From assembly GCA_029246685.1 (NCBI GenBank), contig JAQWMR010000010.1, positions 1 to 64,000 of the forward strand: a stretch of 64,000 nt of DNA, read 5' to 3'. Position numbers and translations under genes: made by a program. Below the pieces are notes generated by a model. It was not told the DNA's origin and searched no databases. It saw nothing but the letters and a program-made list of their open reading frames with translations. Below are positions 8,273-16,513 of this stretch, one piece after another. Numbering within the stretch: the first letter of the stretch is position 1; the number at the start of each line of letters is the position of its first letter. The DNA comes from Acidimicrobiales bacterium (GTDB lineage Bacteria; Actinomycetota; Acidimicrobiia; Acidimicrobiales; Aldehydirespiratoraceae).

Positions 8273-8893
8273 ATGGAGCTGGTCATCATTCGCCACGGAC
8301 GGCCCGAGCACATCGAGGACGTGACCGGAGCGGCCGACCCCGATCTCGCCGAGATCGGTCACCGACAGGCGGAACGGGTGGGTGACTACCTGGCGCCGAT
8401 GGGCGTCGATGTGGTCGTGACCAGTCCGCTCGCCCGGGCTCGCCAGACCGCTGCGCCCCTCGCGCGGAAGCTCGGTCTCGATCCGATGGTGGTCGACGGC
8501 GTTGCGGAGTACGACCGTCACGACTCGTCCTACGTGCCCGCCGAGGTGACCCGGCAGCTGATCAAGGACGGTGCGACCGATGCGGCGTGGGCCGACCCCT
8601 TGAGTGTGTTGGGCGAGGACGAGAAGCACCGGTGGATGACCGGTGTCCAGGCGGCGTTCGCCTCGATCGTGGCGGCGAATTCCGGCCGTCGCGTCGCCGT
8701 GTTCTGCCACGGGATGGTCACCTCGGTCTGGTTCGCCCAGATGCTTGGCATCGACGACAAACTCCGGTTCGTGCCCGACTACGCCGGGGTAACCCGCGTG
8801 CTCGCGTCCGCATCCAGTGACTCCGTCACCGTGCGGAGTTTCAACGAGACCCACTTCCTGGGTGATACCCATATCCCCCTGTTCGAGAAGTAG
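8273..8893 (+). CDS. Histidine phosphatase family protein
   Basis: 206-residue member of the phosphoglycerate-mutase-like histidine phosphatase family. The phosphoacceptor motif RHG is at residues 7-9 and the second catalytic His is in FCHGMVTSVW near residue 150. Family members dephosphorylate small phosphate esters, but the substrate is not predictable. ATG 8273 is preferred because of the AGGAAAGG box just upstream (8257-8264); an in-frame ATG 24 nt earlier lacks one. First gene of a plus-strand run (8273 > 8927 > 9762 > 10169) that ends in an ABC ATPase. Confidence 0.82.
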   Translation: MELVIIRHGRPEHIEDVTGAADPDLAEIGHRQAERVGDYLAPMGVDVVVTSPLARARQTAAPLARKLGLDPMVVDGVAEYDRHDSSYVPAEVTRQLIKDGATDAAWADPLSVLGEDEKHRWMTGVQAAFASIVAANSGRRVAVFCHGMVTSVWFAQMLGIDDKLRFVPDYAGVTRVLASASSDSVTVRSFNETHFLGDTHIPLFEK

Positions 8894-8926
8894 GGCAAGT
8901 AGGCGAACACTGGAAAGGAGCCGGTA

Positions 8927-9688
8927 ATGGAAGCCAGGGGCATCATCTTCACGGCGCTCGACACCGACCACGACAACATCGAGAGCTGGAATCGCTGGTA
9001 CGACCTCGAGCACCTGCCGCCCAACATCGCGATGCCCGAGATCGCTGGTGGGTACCGCTATGTGGCCCCGCCGGAGCTGCACGAGATCCGTCTCCCGGCC
9101 ACCGACGTCCACGCCGGTTTCGAGGACGGCAAGGGCGTCAACGTCACGATCTACCTGACCGCGGTGGACCCCGGTGAGGCGATCGCCGCGATGACGGAAT
9201 TCCGCGAAGTGCTGGAGGACGCTGGCCGGATGGAAGGGGCGGGCCGACGCACGGTGCGCACCGGCGACGCGATGGACCTCTCGTGGGTCGTGGGCGATCC
9301 CGCGCTGCGGCTCGATGACCGCGACGTGCCCCACGTCGGCCACTCCGGCATCCGGGTGGTGCTTCGCCGGGGCGACGGCGATGCCCGCGCTGCGGCCGAG
9401 CGGGCGGTGGCGGTCGTCGGCGTCCATGGCGTGATGTCCTGCACGAGCCGGTTCTTTCCCGGTCTCGAGGCCGACATCCATCTTCTGTCGGGGGTGACCG
9501 CCGACGTCACCCGGGCCATGCGAGTGGCTGCGCCCTACGGCGCCGGCGCCGAGATCGTGCTCGACGCTCCCTTCGACGGCATCGCGTCCCTCGACTACTC
9601 CTTTGCCGAGCGCATCCGCGCGAGCAGTCTTCCGGCGACCCTCGACACCGACACAGTGATGGCGCCGCGAGACGACGAAGACTCGTGA
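8927..9688 (+). CDS. Uncharacterised protein, possible dimeric alpha-beta barrel (EthD-like)
   Basis: 253-residue soluble protein without signal peptide or membrane segment. The N-terminal WNRWYDLEHLP (residues 21-31) resembles the W-x2-WYxxEHLP signature of EthD-like ferredoxin-fold proteins, and the length would accommodate two such domains. I cannot assign a reaction. The start has a strong SD (GGAAAGGAG) 7 nt upstream and 33 bp separate it from the phosphatase gene, consistent with co-transcription. The convergence of this run on a transporter ATPase suggests an accessory catabolic role, but that is context only. Confidence 0.7.
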   Translation: MEARGIIFTALDTDHDNIESWNRWYDLEHLPPNIAMPEIAGGYRYVAPPELHEIRLPATDVHAGFEDGKGVNVTIYLTAVDPGEAIAAMTEFREVLEDAGRMEGAGRRTVRTGDAMDLSWVVGDPALRLDDRDVPHVGHSGIRVVLRRGDGDARAAAERAVAVVGVHGVMSCTSRFFPGLEADIHLLSGVTADVTRAMRVAAPYGAGAEIVLDAPFDGIASLDYSFAERIRASSLPATLDTDTVMAPRDDEDS

Positions 9689-9761
9689 CTGGCGGTAGCG
9701 GTCTTTCGCCGAAATGGCAGTGGGGTATGGTGACGCCGACGGGGACGAAGCGAGGTAGGGC

Positions 9762-10172
9762 GTGAGTGATTCGAAGTTCGACGAAGGCATGGCGGCCCGT
9801 CGTCGAGTGCTCGGTGATGAATACGTAGATCGGGCGTTCACCGGGGTCGACTCGTTCAATCGCGAGTTCCAGGAGACGGTGACGAAGTACTGCTGGGGCG
9901 GTGTGTGGGCGCGATCGGTGCTCAACGACAAGCAGCGGAGCCTCAACAACCTCTGCATCCTGTCGGCGCTCAATCGCTCGCACGAGTTCAAGACCCACCT
10001 CCGCGCTGCGGTCGGCAACGGATGCACGCTCGAGGAGATCCGCGACACTCTCCTGCAGGTGTCGGTGTATGCCGGAGTCCCCGCCGGGGTCGAGGCCTTT
10101 CGGCTCGCTCGGGAAGTGCTCGACGATCTCGGGATCGTGCCAGATGAAGCGATGAGCGAGGAGTCCGCATGA
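9762..10172 (+). CDS. Carboxymuconolactone decarboxylase (CMD) family protein
   Basis: 136-residue alpha-helical CMD-family protein of PcaC-like length. The core LGDEYVDRAF... plus SALNRSHEFKTHLRAAVGNGCTLEEIRDTLLQVSVYAGVPAGVEAF matches the family layout (His in the L-x2-H-x2-A region, then the YaGvPa segment). No CxxC pair typical of AhpD-like members is present, so a decarboxylase/isomerase-type activity is likelier than peroxidase. Start is GTG 9762 after AGGTAGGGC; the stop overlaps the ABC ATPase start by 4 bp (10169-10172), implying translational coupling. Role in ring-fission catabolism is plausible but not shown. Confidence 0.82.
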   Translation: MSDSKFDEGMAARRRVLGDEYVDRAFTGVDSFNREFQETVTKYCWGGVWARSVLNDKQRSLNNLCILSALNRSHEFKTHLRAAVGNGCTLEEIRDTLLQVSVYAGVPAGVEAFRLAREVLDDLGIVPDEAMSEESA

Positions 10173-10966
10173 CCTCCATCGCTGCGTCCGCTCCGGCGGT
10201 CGAACTCGTCGGCGTCGACAAGGTCTTCAACGAGGGGGCGGCCAACGCTGTCGAGGCGCTGCGCGGCATCGATCTCACGGTCGAGCAGGGCGAGTTTGTC
10301 TCGTTGATCGGGCCCTCCGGTTGTGGCAAGTCCACCCTGCTGCGCGTGGTCGCCGACCTCCTGCCGCCGAACCGCGGCACCGCCACGGTCTTCGGCAAGC
10401 CTGCTTCCCAGGCCCGGCTCGACCAGGACCACGCCATGGCGTTCCAGAAGGCGGGCCTGTTCGAATGGCGGACCGTGCGGGCCAACATCGAGCTTCCTCT
10501 CGAACTCAAGGGCTGGTCCAAGGCGGACCGCCGTAAGCGCAGCGAGGAGATGCTCGAACTCGTGAAGCTCGAAGAGTTCGGGTCGCACTATCCGTTTCAT
10601 CTCTCCGGTGGCATGCAGCAGCGGGTGGCGATCGCCCGCTGCCTCACCTTCGAACCGAAGCTCCTGTTGATGGACGAACCGTTCGGTGCGCTCGACGAGA
10701 TGACTCGTGAGCACATGCAGGCGGAACTCCTGCGCATCTACAATGAACTCGACACCACCATCATCTTCGTCACCCACTCGATCGCCGAGGCGGTCTACCT
10801 GTCGTCACGCGTGGTTGTCATGTCGCCTCGGCCCGGGCAGGTCCACTCGATGATCGACGTAGACCTCGGTGAGCGCACCGATGCGATTCGCAACGACGCG
10901 GCTTTCTTCGAGAAGACCAACGAGGTTCGCAACGCGCTGCGGTCCGTCGAACCGGCTGTGAACTGA
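10169..10966 (+). CDS. ABC importer ATP-binding protein (SsuB/TauB/ThiZ type)
   Basis: 265-residue cytoplasmic ATPase of the nitrate/sulfonate/taurine/pyrimidine ABC importer family. Walker A GPSGCGKST is near residue 50, the signature LSGGMQQR near 147, and Walker B LLLMDEPFGALD near 170, with the H-loop VTHS at about 210. Its lipoprotein and two permeases are not adjacent but lie at 17391-20233 on the same strand, after an inserted block containing an IclR regulator and catabolic genes. Those partners are of the matching NMT1/SsuC type and no other ATPase of this class is in the window, so they probably form one importer, likely for a pyrimidine or hydantoin-like compound. Confidence 0.9.
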   Translation: MTSIAASAPAVELVGVDKVFNEGAANAVEALRGIDLTVEQGEFVSLIGPSGCGKSTLLRVVADLLPPNRGTATVFGKPASQARLDQDHAMAFQKAGLFEWRTVRANIELPLELKGWSKADRRKRSEEMLELVKLEEFGSHYPFHLSGGMQQRVAIARCLTFEPKLLLMDEPFGALDEMTREHMQAELLRIYNELDTTIIFVTHSIAEAVYLSSRVVVMSPRPGQVHSMIDVDLGERTDAIRNDAAFFEKTNEVRNALRSVEPAVN

Positions 10967-10972
10967 CGCCGG

Positions 10973-11833
10973 TCAGTACTCGCCGGCTGAGTGGCCTGAG
11001 CCGAGCATCTCGTCGTAGACGTCGAGTCGGCGATCGCGTAGGGGCTGGTTGAACGGGTTGCCGCGACGCTCGGCGCGCGATCCGATCAGGTCGACGTCGG
11101 CGTAGATGATCTCGGGTTGGTCCGGGCTGGCCGGACCGGCGATCGGCCAGCCGGCGTGATCGACGATGATGCTCCGTCCGATGAACGGTTGATCCCCGTC
11201 GGCCCCGACCCGATCGGCCGCGGCGACGTAGACCAGGTTTGCGTGGGCGTTGGTCATGCAGAGCAGGTTGGCCATCACCGGCAGGTCGTCGCGTTGCGTC
11301 GGAACGGGCACCCAGTTCGATGGGGCGCAGATGAGGTCCGCGCCCTGAGCCGCCATGAGACGGAACGACTCGGGGAACCAGCAGTCGTAGCAGATGTGCA
11401 TGCCGATCCGGCCGAGCGGGGTGTCGAAGACCGGGACGCCGAGGTTGCCAGGCTCGTAGAAGGTCTTCTCGAGCGCCCAGGTGTGGGCCTTGCGGTACTT
11501 GCCGATCAGCCCGTCGGGGCCGATCAGCACCGCGGTGTTGAAGAGCGCGTCGCCGTCGCGTTCGGCCACGCCGGCGACCAGGTGCACGCCCGCGTCGCGA
11601 CAGAGCGCCGACCATTGCCGGAACGCGGCGCCGTCGGGCACCGGCTCGGCTACTTTCTGGGCCTGTTCGGGGCTCTCGAAAGCCCAGCCGGTGGTGGAGC
11701 ACTCCGGGAGGACGAGCAGGTCGGCACCGTTCGCGACGGCCTCTACACAGGCGACCTCCTGATTGGCCAGATTCCGGGTCACCGCTCCGAGCACCGGTTC
11801 GGTCTGCAGGCAGGCGATGCGAGTCGTTGTCAT
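10973..11833 (-). CDS. Nitrilase-superfamily carbon-nitrogen hydrolase
   Basis: 286-residue nitrilase-fold amidohydrolase. The catalytic triad is Glu44 (LVLPECS), Lys115 (GKYRKAHTW) and Cys148 (HICYDCWFPE). The family hydrolyses amides, carbamoyl amino acids or nitriles; this branch, with YDCWFPE after the Cys, resembles generic omega-amidase/carbamoylase-like members rather than the classical beta-ureidopropionase at 25478. ATG 11833 is used; it overlaps the stop of the IclR gene by 4 bp, so regulator and hydrolase form an operon reading away from the aminotransferase-dihydropyrimidinase block. It converges with the ABC ATPase gene after a 6-bp gap. Confidence 0.85.
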   Translation of the reverse strand: MTTTRIACLQTEPVLGAVTRNLANQEVACVEAVANGADLLVLPECSTTGWAFESPEQAQKVAEPVPDGAAFRQWSALCRDAGVHLVAGVAERDGDALFNTAVLIGPDGLIGKYRKAHTWALEKTFYEPGNLGVPVFDTPLGRIGMHICYDCWFPESFRLMAAQGADLICAPSNWVPVPTQRDDLPVMANLLCMTNAHANLVYVAAADRVGADGDQPFIGRSIIVDHAGWPIAGPASPDQPEIIYADVDLIGSRAERRGNPFNQPLRDRRLDVYDEMLGSGHSAGEY

Positions 11834-12612
11834 GAGACTTCCTTCATGGGCGCGGACCGAAGGTCGTCGAGCGAGACTTGCCCGGTGCGGAGCAAGATGG
11901 CGAGACGGTTCGCCGATTCCACCACACGGGCGGCGAGACCGGGAATGTCCGCCGGGGTCATCCGGAAGCTCGGCCCACCGATCCACACGGTGCAGATCAT
12001 GGTGTCGTGGACCATCACCGGAGCGGCAATCGCGGCGGCGTCGGGATCGAGTTCCTCGAACGCGACGGCGTAGCCCCGCTGGCGGTTCGCGGATCGCTCC
12101 TTCTCGACGCGCGTCTGCTCGGCCGGGCCGAGCGTGGCGATTGTGGCCGTGGCGATCAGCGGGTCGTGGTGCCAGGTGAGAAACGCCTTCCCCGTCGACG
12201 ATCGAAGGAGTGGGAGTCGCCGCGGGACGGGCTTGCCGGTCTGGCTGATCAGCTGCGGACCCTCCACCTGCAACACGACCACGACGTCATCGCCGATCAG
12301 GAGATCGATGCCGGCGGTCTCGTGGGTGCTCGCACCGAGTCGAATCAGCTCGCCGCGTAGCCGGTCGATCGATCCGTCGGCCTGGACACGGTCGGCCATG
12401 AGCGCGGTGAGTGCGAACGACACGCGGTAGCGCCGCGTGTCGGGGTCGATCTCGAGCAGGTCTTCCTCGACGAGGGCCCGGAGGATGCGGATGCACGTCG
12501 CTTTCGGGATGGTGGACTCTCGCGCGATCTCGCTCAGACCGAGTGGCGCAGGACTCGACGCGACGAGTCGGAGGAGTGCCGCAGTCCGTGTCGCGAGCAC
12601 CGCTTGTGTCAC
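11830..12612 (-). CDS. IclR-family transcriptional regulator
   Basis: 260-residue regulator. The N-terminal winged helix-turn-helix spans about residues 5-65 (LRLVASSPAPLGLSEIAR...PKATCIRILRALVEEDLL), followed by an IclR effector-binding domain (about 75-250) with the SSTGKAFL segment characteristic of the family. A GTG at 12612 is the likely start; a second in-frame GTG four codons on is possible. It is divergent from the aminotransferase gene at 12712; the 99-bp gap contains two overlapping palindromes that are the obvious operator candidates. By position it should control both its own hydrolase operon and the 12712-20233 catabolic/transport operon. Confidence 0.88.
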   Translation of the reverse strand: MTQAVLATRTAALLRLVASSPAPLGLSEIARESTIPKATCIRILRALVEEDLLEIDPDTRRYRVSFALTALMADRVQADGSIDRLRGELIRLGASTHETAGIDLLIGDDVVVVLQVEGPQLISQTGKPVPRRLPLLRSSTGKAFLTWHHDPLIATATIATLGPAEQTRVEKERSANRQRGYAVAFEELDPDAAAIAAPVMVHDTMICTVWIGGPSFRMTPADIPGLAARVVESANRLAILLRTGQVSLDDLRSAPMKEVS

Positions 12613-12655
12613 GCGGCCCGCCGAACGGCCTGTGCTACGGTTTTTTTGGACCGTC

Positions 12656-12678
12656 GGTTCATACAGTGAACCACTGTA
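12656..12678. promoter_or_regulatory. Overlapping palindromic operator candidate between IclR and aminotransferase genes
   Basis: A perfect 17-bp palindrome TACAGTGAACCACTGTA (12662-12678; 7-bp arms, 3-bp spacer) overlaps a second one, GGTTCA-N5-TGAACC (12656-12672). It sits centrally between the divergent start codons at 12612 and 12712. IclR-family regulators bind short palindromes in such gaps, so this is the likely IclR site; binding is inferred. Confidence 0.6.
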
Positions 12679-12711
12679 GTCGACCGGTATGCGGGGAGGG
12701 CAGCGCAACCC

Positions 12712-14070
12712 ATGAACCCATCGGAGCGGACTCTCGACCCCGGCGACGCGGCCTTGGCGCTGCAACAGGACCGAGACCTCGTGCTCACCTCGTGGTCGAC
12801 CCAGTCCGCCGTCGACCCGCTCCTCGTGTCGGGCGGAGAAGGTGCCTGGTTCTGGACCTCCGACGGTCGCCGGTTCCTCGATTTCCAGTCCCAGCTCGTC
12901 AACATGAACCTCGGGCACCAGCACCCGCGGCTCGTCGAGGCGATCAAGCGCCAGGCCGAAACGCTCTGCTACGTCGCCCCCAACATGGCCAACGACGCTC
13001 GAAGCGAACTGGCGGGCCAACTGGCCGAGATCACGCCCGGTGATCTCACCGCCTCCTACTTCACGACCGGTGGAGCGGCCGCAGTCGAGAGCGCGATCAA
13101 GCTGGCCCGGCACGTGACCGGACGCACCAAGGTCATCGCCCGCAACCGCTCGTATCACGGTGGCACCATGGGCACGATCACCGTCGGCGGCGATCCGCGC
13201 CGGTGGGACGCCGAGCCGGGTGTCCCCGGCGTGGTCCGCATCCTCGATCCCTATACCTATCGCTGCCCGGCTGGGCACCCCGATCCGTGTCCGGTGTGTA
13301 CGGGTGCACCGCACCTCGAAGAGATCCTGATGTACGAGAACCCCGCGTCCGTCGCGGCGATCGTGCTCGAGACCGTCACCGGCACCAACGGTGTCATCTA
13401 TCCACCCGACGGCTACCTGAAGGCGATCCGGGATGTGTGCGACAAGTACGGGATCATGCTGATCCTCGATGAGGTCATGGTCGGCTTCGGCCGCACCGGC
13501 ACCTGGTTCGCGTGCGACAACTACGACGTCGTCCCCGACATCCTGGTCGTCGCCAAGGGGATCAACTCGGGGTACGTCCCACTCGGCGCGATGATCGTCA
13601 GCGCATCGATCCGGGAGTGGCTGGAGGGCAACCGGTTCTCGATCGGCCAGACTTATGCGGGTCACCCCCTCGCCTGCGCGGTCGGGGTCGAGTCGATCAA
13701 AGTCTTCCAGGACGAAGACATCCTTGCTCGAAGCGTTGCCGCCGGTGCGCTCGTCTCCGCTCGGCTCGCCGAGATGGCCGAACGCCGGCGCTGTATCGGC
13801 GACGTTCGCGGCATGGGCCTCTTCCACGGGGTCGAGCTCGTGCGCGACCGCGACACGAAGGAGCCACTCGTCCACTTCCGCGCCGCCGGTGATGCGGCGG
13901 CCCCTATGGCCAGGATCATGAGCGGAGCCAAGGAGCGGGGGCTGTTCCTTGCGAGCTACAACAACATCATTCGGTTGTCCCCACCGCTCGTCACGAGTCA
14001 CGAGGATCTCGAACTCGGTCTCGACATCATCGACGAGCTGCTCGGCCTCGTCGACGAGGAGATCGGCTGA
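12712..14070 (+). CDS. Class III PLP-dependent aminotransferase
   Basis: 452-residue fold-type I, class III aminotransferase (beta-alanine, taurine or omega-amino acid type). The PLP Lys is Lys282 (VVAKGINSGYVPLGAM) and the cofactor Asp is in LILDEVMVGFGRTG. Expected to move the amino group of beta-alanine or beta-aminoisobutyrate to pyruvate or 2-oxoglutarate, giving a semialdehyde. Unusual is a Cys cluster, Cys185-x7-Cys193-x2-Cys196 (YRCPAGHPDPCPVC), which could form a metal knuckle or simply be a loop. A GGGGAGGG box precedes ATG 12712. The stop overlaps the dihydropyrimidinase start (TGATG), so the two are coupled; probably under IclR control. Confidence 0.88.
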   Translation: MNPSERTLDPGDAALALQQDRDLVLTSWSTQSAVDPLLVSGGEGAWFWTSDGRRFLDFQSQLVNMNLGHQHPRLVEAIKRQAETLCYVAPNMANDARSELAGQLAEITPGDLTASYFTTGGAAAVESAIKLARHVTGRTKVIARNRSYHGGTMGTITVGGDPRRWDAEPGVPGVVRILDPYTYRCPAGHPDPCPVCTGAPHLEEILMYENPASVAAIVLETVTGTNGVIYPPDGYLKAIRDVCDKYGIMLILDEVMVGFGRTGTWFACDNYDVVPDILVVAKGINSGYVPLGAMIVSASIREWLEGNRFSIGQTYAGHPLACAVGVESIKVFQDEDILARSVAAGALVSARLAEMAERRRCIGDVRGMGLFHGVELVRDRDTKEPLVHFRAAGDAAAPMARIMSGAKERGLFLASYNNIIRLSPPLVTSHEDLELGLDIIDELLGLVDEEIG

Positions 14071-15497
14071 TGGCGGCGCTCGCCATCCGCGGCGGCGACG
14101 TCGTTTCGGTGAGTGGTGTGTACCCGGCTGACGTGCTCGTCGATGGCGAACGGATCGTTGGCGTTGTCGACCCCGGTACCGGCAGCGCCGACTGCGAAAT
14201 CGATGCCCGTGGCTGCTACGTGCTGCCCGGAGGGATCGACACCCACACGCATCTCGAGAATCCGGCCCTCGCGTTCACCACCGTGAGTTCCGACGACTTC
14301 CACACCGGCACGATTGCGGCTGCCGCTGGCGGGACGACGACCATCGTCGACTTCGTGAAGTCACGGCCGGAGGAGTCGATCTACGACGCTTTCCAGGCTC
14401 GCCGAGCCGTCGCCGACGAGAAGGTCGTCGTCGACTTCGGGCTGCACCCGATGGTGCCGAGCAACGCACTCGAGGTCGACTCGATCAGCGAGCTGCGCCG
14501 GCTGGCGGCCGAAGGCGCCACCAGCTGGAAGTTCTTCATGGCGTACCGCGGGATGATGGTCGACGACGCCACTCTGATCGCGGGCTTCCGAGCGGCGGCC
14601 GAAGAAGGTGTCCTGCCCATGGTCCACGCCGAGAACGGCCACCTCGTGCAGGACGCGACGGATCGGCTCGTCGACGCCGGCATGGTCGAGGAACACCACC
14701 ACCTCGCGGCGCACACCCACACCTCCGAGCAGGAGGCCGTCCACCGCGCGATCGCCATCGCAGAATCGGTGGGCAGTGCGCTCTTCGTCGTCCACGTGTC
14801 GAGCCGCTACGCCGCCGCCGAGATCCGACAGGCGCGGGCGCGGGCCGTGCCCGTCCACGGGGAGACCTGTCCGCAGTACCTCCTGGCCGCCTACGAGGAC
14901 TACGAGGGTCTCGGTCACGAGGCGGCCAAGTACATCTGTTCGCCGCCCATTCGGGAACGGGCCAATCAGGAGAGCCTCTGGGACGCGCTCGTGAGCGACG
15001 CATTGTCTACCATCGGCACCGATCACGCGGCCTTCTGCATGGGGCAACCCGACGATCTGCCGCCCCAGAAGGGCCGGGGTGTCGGCTACTTCCCCGACGT
15101 GCCCAACGGCGTGCCCGGTATCGAGGATCGGTTGTCGTTGATCTGGCAGGCAGGGGTTCGGCAGGGCCGCTTCGACGTGAGTCGCTTCGTCGACCTGGTC
15201 TCCACGAGGCCGGCCAAGCTCTTCGGGCTCTACCCGCAGAAGGGCACGGTTGCCCCCGGATCTGATGCCGATCTCGTGGTGTGGGACCCGGATGCCCGGC
15301 GCACGGTTCGCGCCGCCGACCAGCACATGCGCACCGACTACAACCTGTACGAGGGAACCGAGATCGTCGGCGGTCCGACCCACGTCATCTCGCGCGGTGA
15401 GCTGGTCGTCGAGCACGGCGAGATCAGTGCCGAACGCGGTCGCGGCCGCTACCTGACGCGCCGCCGGCCGATCGAGCCGGCGAGGAGCGCCGGATGA
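14070..15497 (+). CDS. Dihydropyrimidinase/hydantoinase-family cyclic amidase
   Basis: 475-residue amidohydrolase-superfamily cyclic amidase. Metal ligands His59 and His61 (GIDTHTHLE), the carbamylated-type Lys154 (TSWKFFMAY), later His residues in MVHAENGH and VVHVSSR, and Asp in IGTDHAAF are all present. It opens dihydropyrimidines or hydantoins to N-carbamoyl amino acids. Compared with the textbook copy at 22764 the active-site loop differs (HLENPALAFTT instead of HMELPFGGT), so a different substrate is likely, perhaps a substituted ring or a hydantoin. Coupled to the aminotransferase upstream and overlaps the LLM oxidoreductase start by 4 bp. Confidence 0.88.
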   Translation: MAALAIRGGDVVSVSGVYPADVLVDGERIVGVVDPGTGSADCEIDARGCYVLPGGIDTHTHLENPALAFTTVSSDDFHTGTIAAAAGGTTTIVDFVKSRPEESIYDAFQARRAVADEKVVVDFGLHPMVPSNALEVDSISELRRLAAEGATSWKFFMAYRGMMVDDATLIAGFRAAAEEGVLPMVHAENGHLVQDATDRLVDAGMVEEHHHLAAHTHTSEQEAVHRAIAIAESVGSALFVVHVSSRYAAAEIRQARARAVPVHGETCPQYLLAAYEDYEGLGHEAAKYICSPPIRERANQESLWDALVSDALSTIGTDHAAFCMGQPDDLPPQKGRGVGYFPDVPNGVPGIEDRLSLIWQAGVRQGRFDVSRFVDLVSTRPAKLFGLYPQKGTVAPGSDADLVVWDPDARRTVRAADQHMRTDYNLYEGTEIVGGPTHVISRGELVVEHGEISAERGRGRYLTRRRPIEPARSAG

Positions 15498-16507
15498 CCG
15501 CGATCCCGCTCGGGGTGCACCTCGGTGAGCGGCTGTCGCTCGACCAGACCTGGTGGCAGGCCGAGTTCGCCGATACCCACGGATTCGAGTCCGTCTGGGT
15601 CGCCGAGGGTCGGCTGGCACGCGACGGCATCGTCCCCGCCGCGATCATCGCGTCGCGAACCCAACGGGTCGGCATCGCGACCGGCGTGGTCAACAACAAG
15701 AGTCGCAACGCGGCGCTGATGGCGGTCACGTTCAAGACGATCGACGAGATCGCTCCCGGTCGGGCGATTCTCGGGATCGGCGCGTGGTGGGAACCGATCG
15801 CCTCGAAGGTGGGGACGCCGGTCGAGAGACCGGTCACGGCGATGCGGGAGTACGTCGGCGTGCTCCAGACCTTCTTTCGCAACGAGCTCGTCGAGTTCTC
15901 CGGCGACTTCGTGCACATGGACGGCGTCCGGTTCGACAGCATGTACCACGAGAACAAGGCGATCGACGTGCCGATCTACTTGGGCTCGGTCGGACCGCAG
16001 ATGCTCCAGTTGGCGGGCGAGATCAGCGATGGCGTGAACCTCGACTTCCTGCTCCCGGTCTCCTATCTCGAAGGCGCGCTCGCTTCCATCGGGAAGGGTC
16101 TCGCCAAGCGCACCGACGATCGCCAGAAGATCCACATCACGCAGATCATCGCGTGCAGCGTCGACGACGACGATCCCGACGAGGCGGTCGATGCCTGCCG
16201 GGCGTTCCTCACCCAGTACCTCATGCAACAGCCCCACATCGCGGAGCACTGCGGCGTCGAACCGGCGCTCGTCGAGCGCATCAGGGAGGTCGCGGGCTGG
16301 CCAGCGACCCCCGACGACGTCCGGCGGGCGATGCACCTGGTACCGACGTCGTTGGTCCACGAGGTCGCGGCCTGCGGCCGGGCCGGCCAGGCCTACGAGA
16401 AGCTCTGCGAGTTCCACGAGGCCGGGGTCGAGTTGCCCATCATCTCCACCCACGGCGACAAGGAACAGACCCTGCTTGCGCTCGCCGCCGCGGCCGGGAG
16501 AGGCTGA
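15494..16507 (+). CDS. LLM-class (luciferase-like) flavin/F420-dependent oxidoreductase
   Basis: 337-residue TIM-barrel enzyme of the luciferase-like monooxygenase class, which includes F420-dependent reductases (Mer) and FMN monooxygenases (RutA). The N-terminal part GVHLGERLSLDQTWWQAEFADTHGFESVWVAE and the IGTGVVNN-like segment ATGVVNNKSRNAALMAVTFKTIDEIAPGRAILGIGA are typical of F420-type members. Sits between dihydropyrimidinase (4-bp overlap) and a ureidopropionase-like gene (6-bp gap). No dihydropyrimidine dehydrogenase is encoded in the cluster, so reduction of a ring double bond is a reasonable hypothesis; a RutA-like oxygenation is the alternative. Confidence 0.85.
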   Translation: MTAIPLGVHLGERLSLDQTWWQAEFADTHGFESVWVAEGRLARDGIVPAAIIASRTQRVGIATGVVNNKSRNAALMAVTFKTIDEIAPGRAILGIGAWWEPIASKVGTPVERPVTAMREYVGVLQTFFRNELVEFSGDFVHMDGVRFDSMYHENKAIDVPIYLGSVGPQMLQLAGEISDGVNLDFLLPVSYLEGALASIGKGLAKRTDDRQKIHITQIIACSVDDDDPDEAVDACRAFLTQYLMQQPHIAEHCGVEPALVERIREVAGWPATPDDVRRAMHLVPTSLVHEVAACGRAGQAYEKLCEFHEAGVELPIISTHGDKEQTLLALAAAAGRG

Positions 16508-16513
16508 GCGCGC

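Noticed and set aside
8222..10777. 851-codon open frame on the minus strand opposite the phosphatase-to-ABC ATPase genes
   Set aside because: Antisense shadow typical of high-GC coding DNA; no recognisable domain, and the plus-strand genes show family motifs, SDs and coupled starts.
12613..14001. Upstream extension of the IclR frame across the divergent aminotransferase gene
   Set aside because: Antisense to a clear class III aminotransferase; the HTH begins immediately after GTG 12612.
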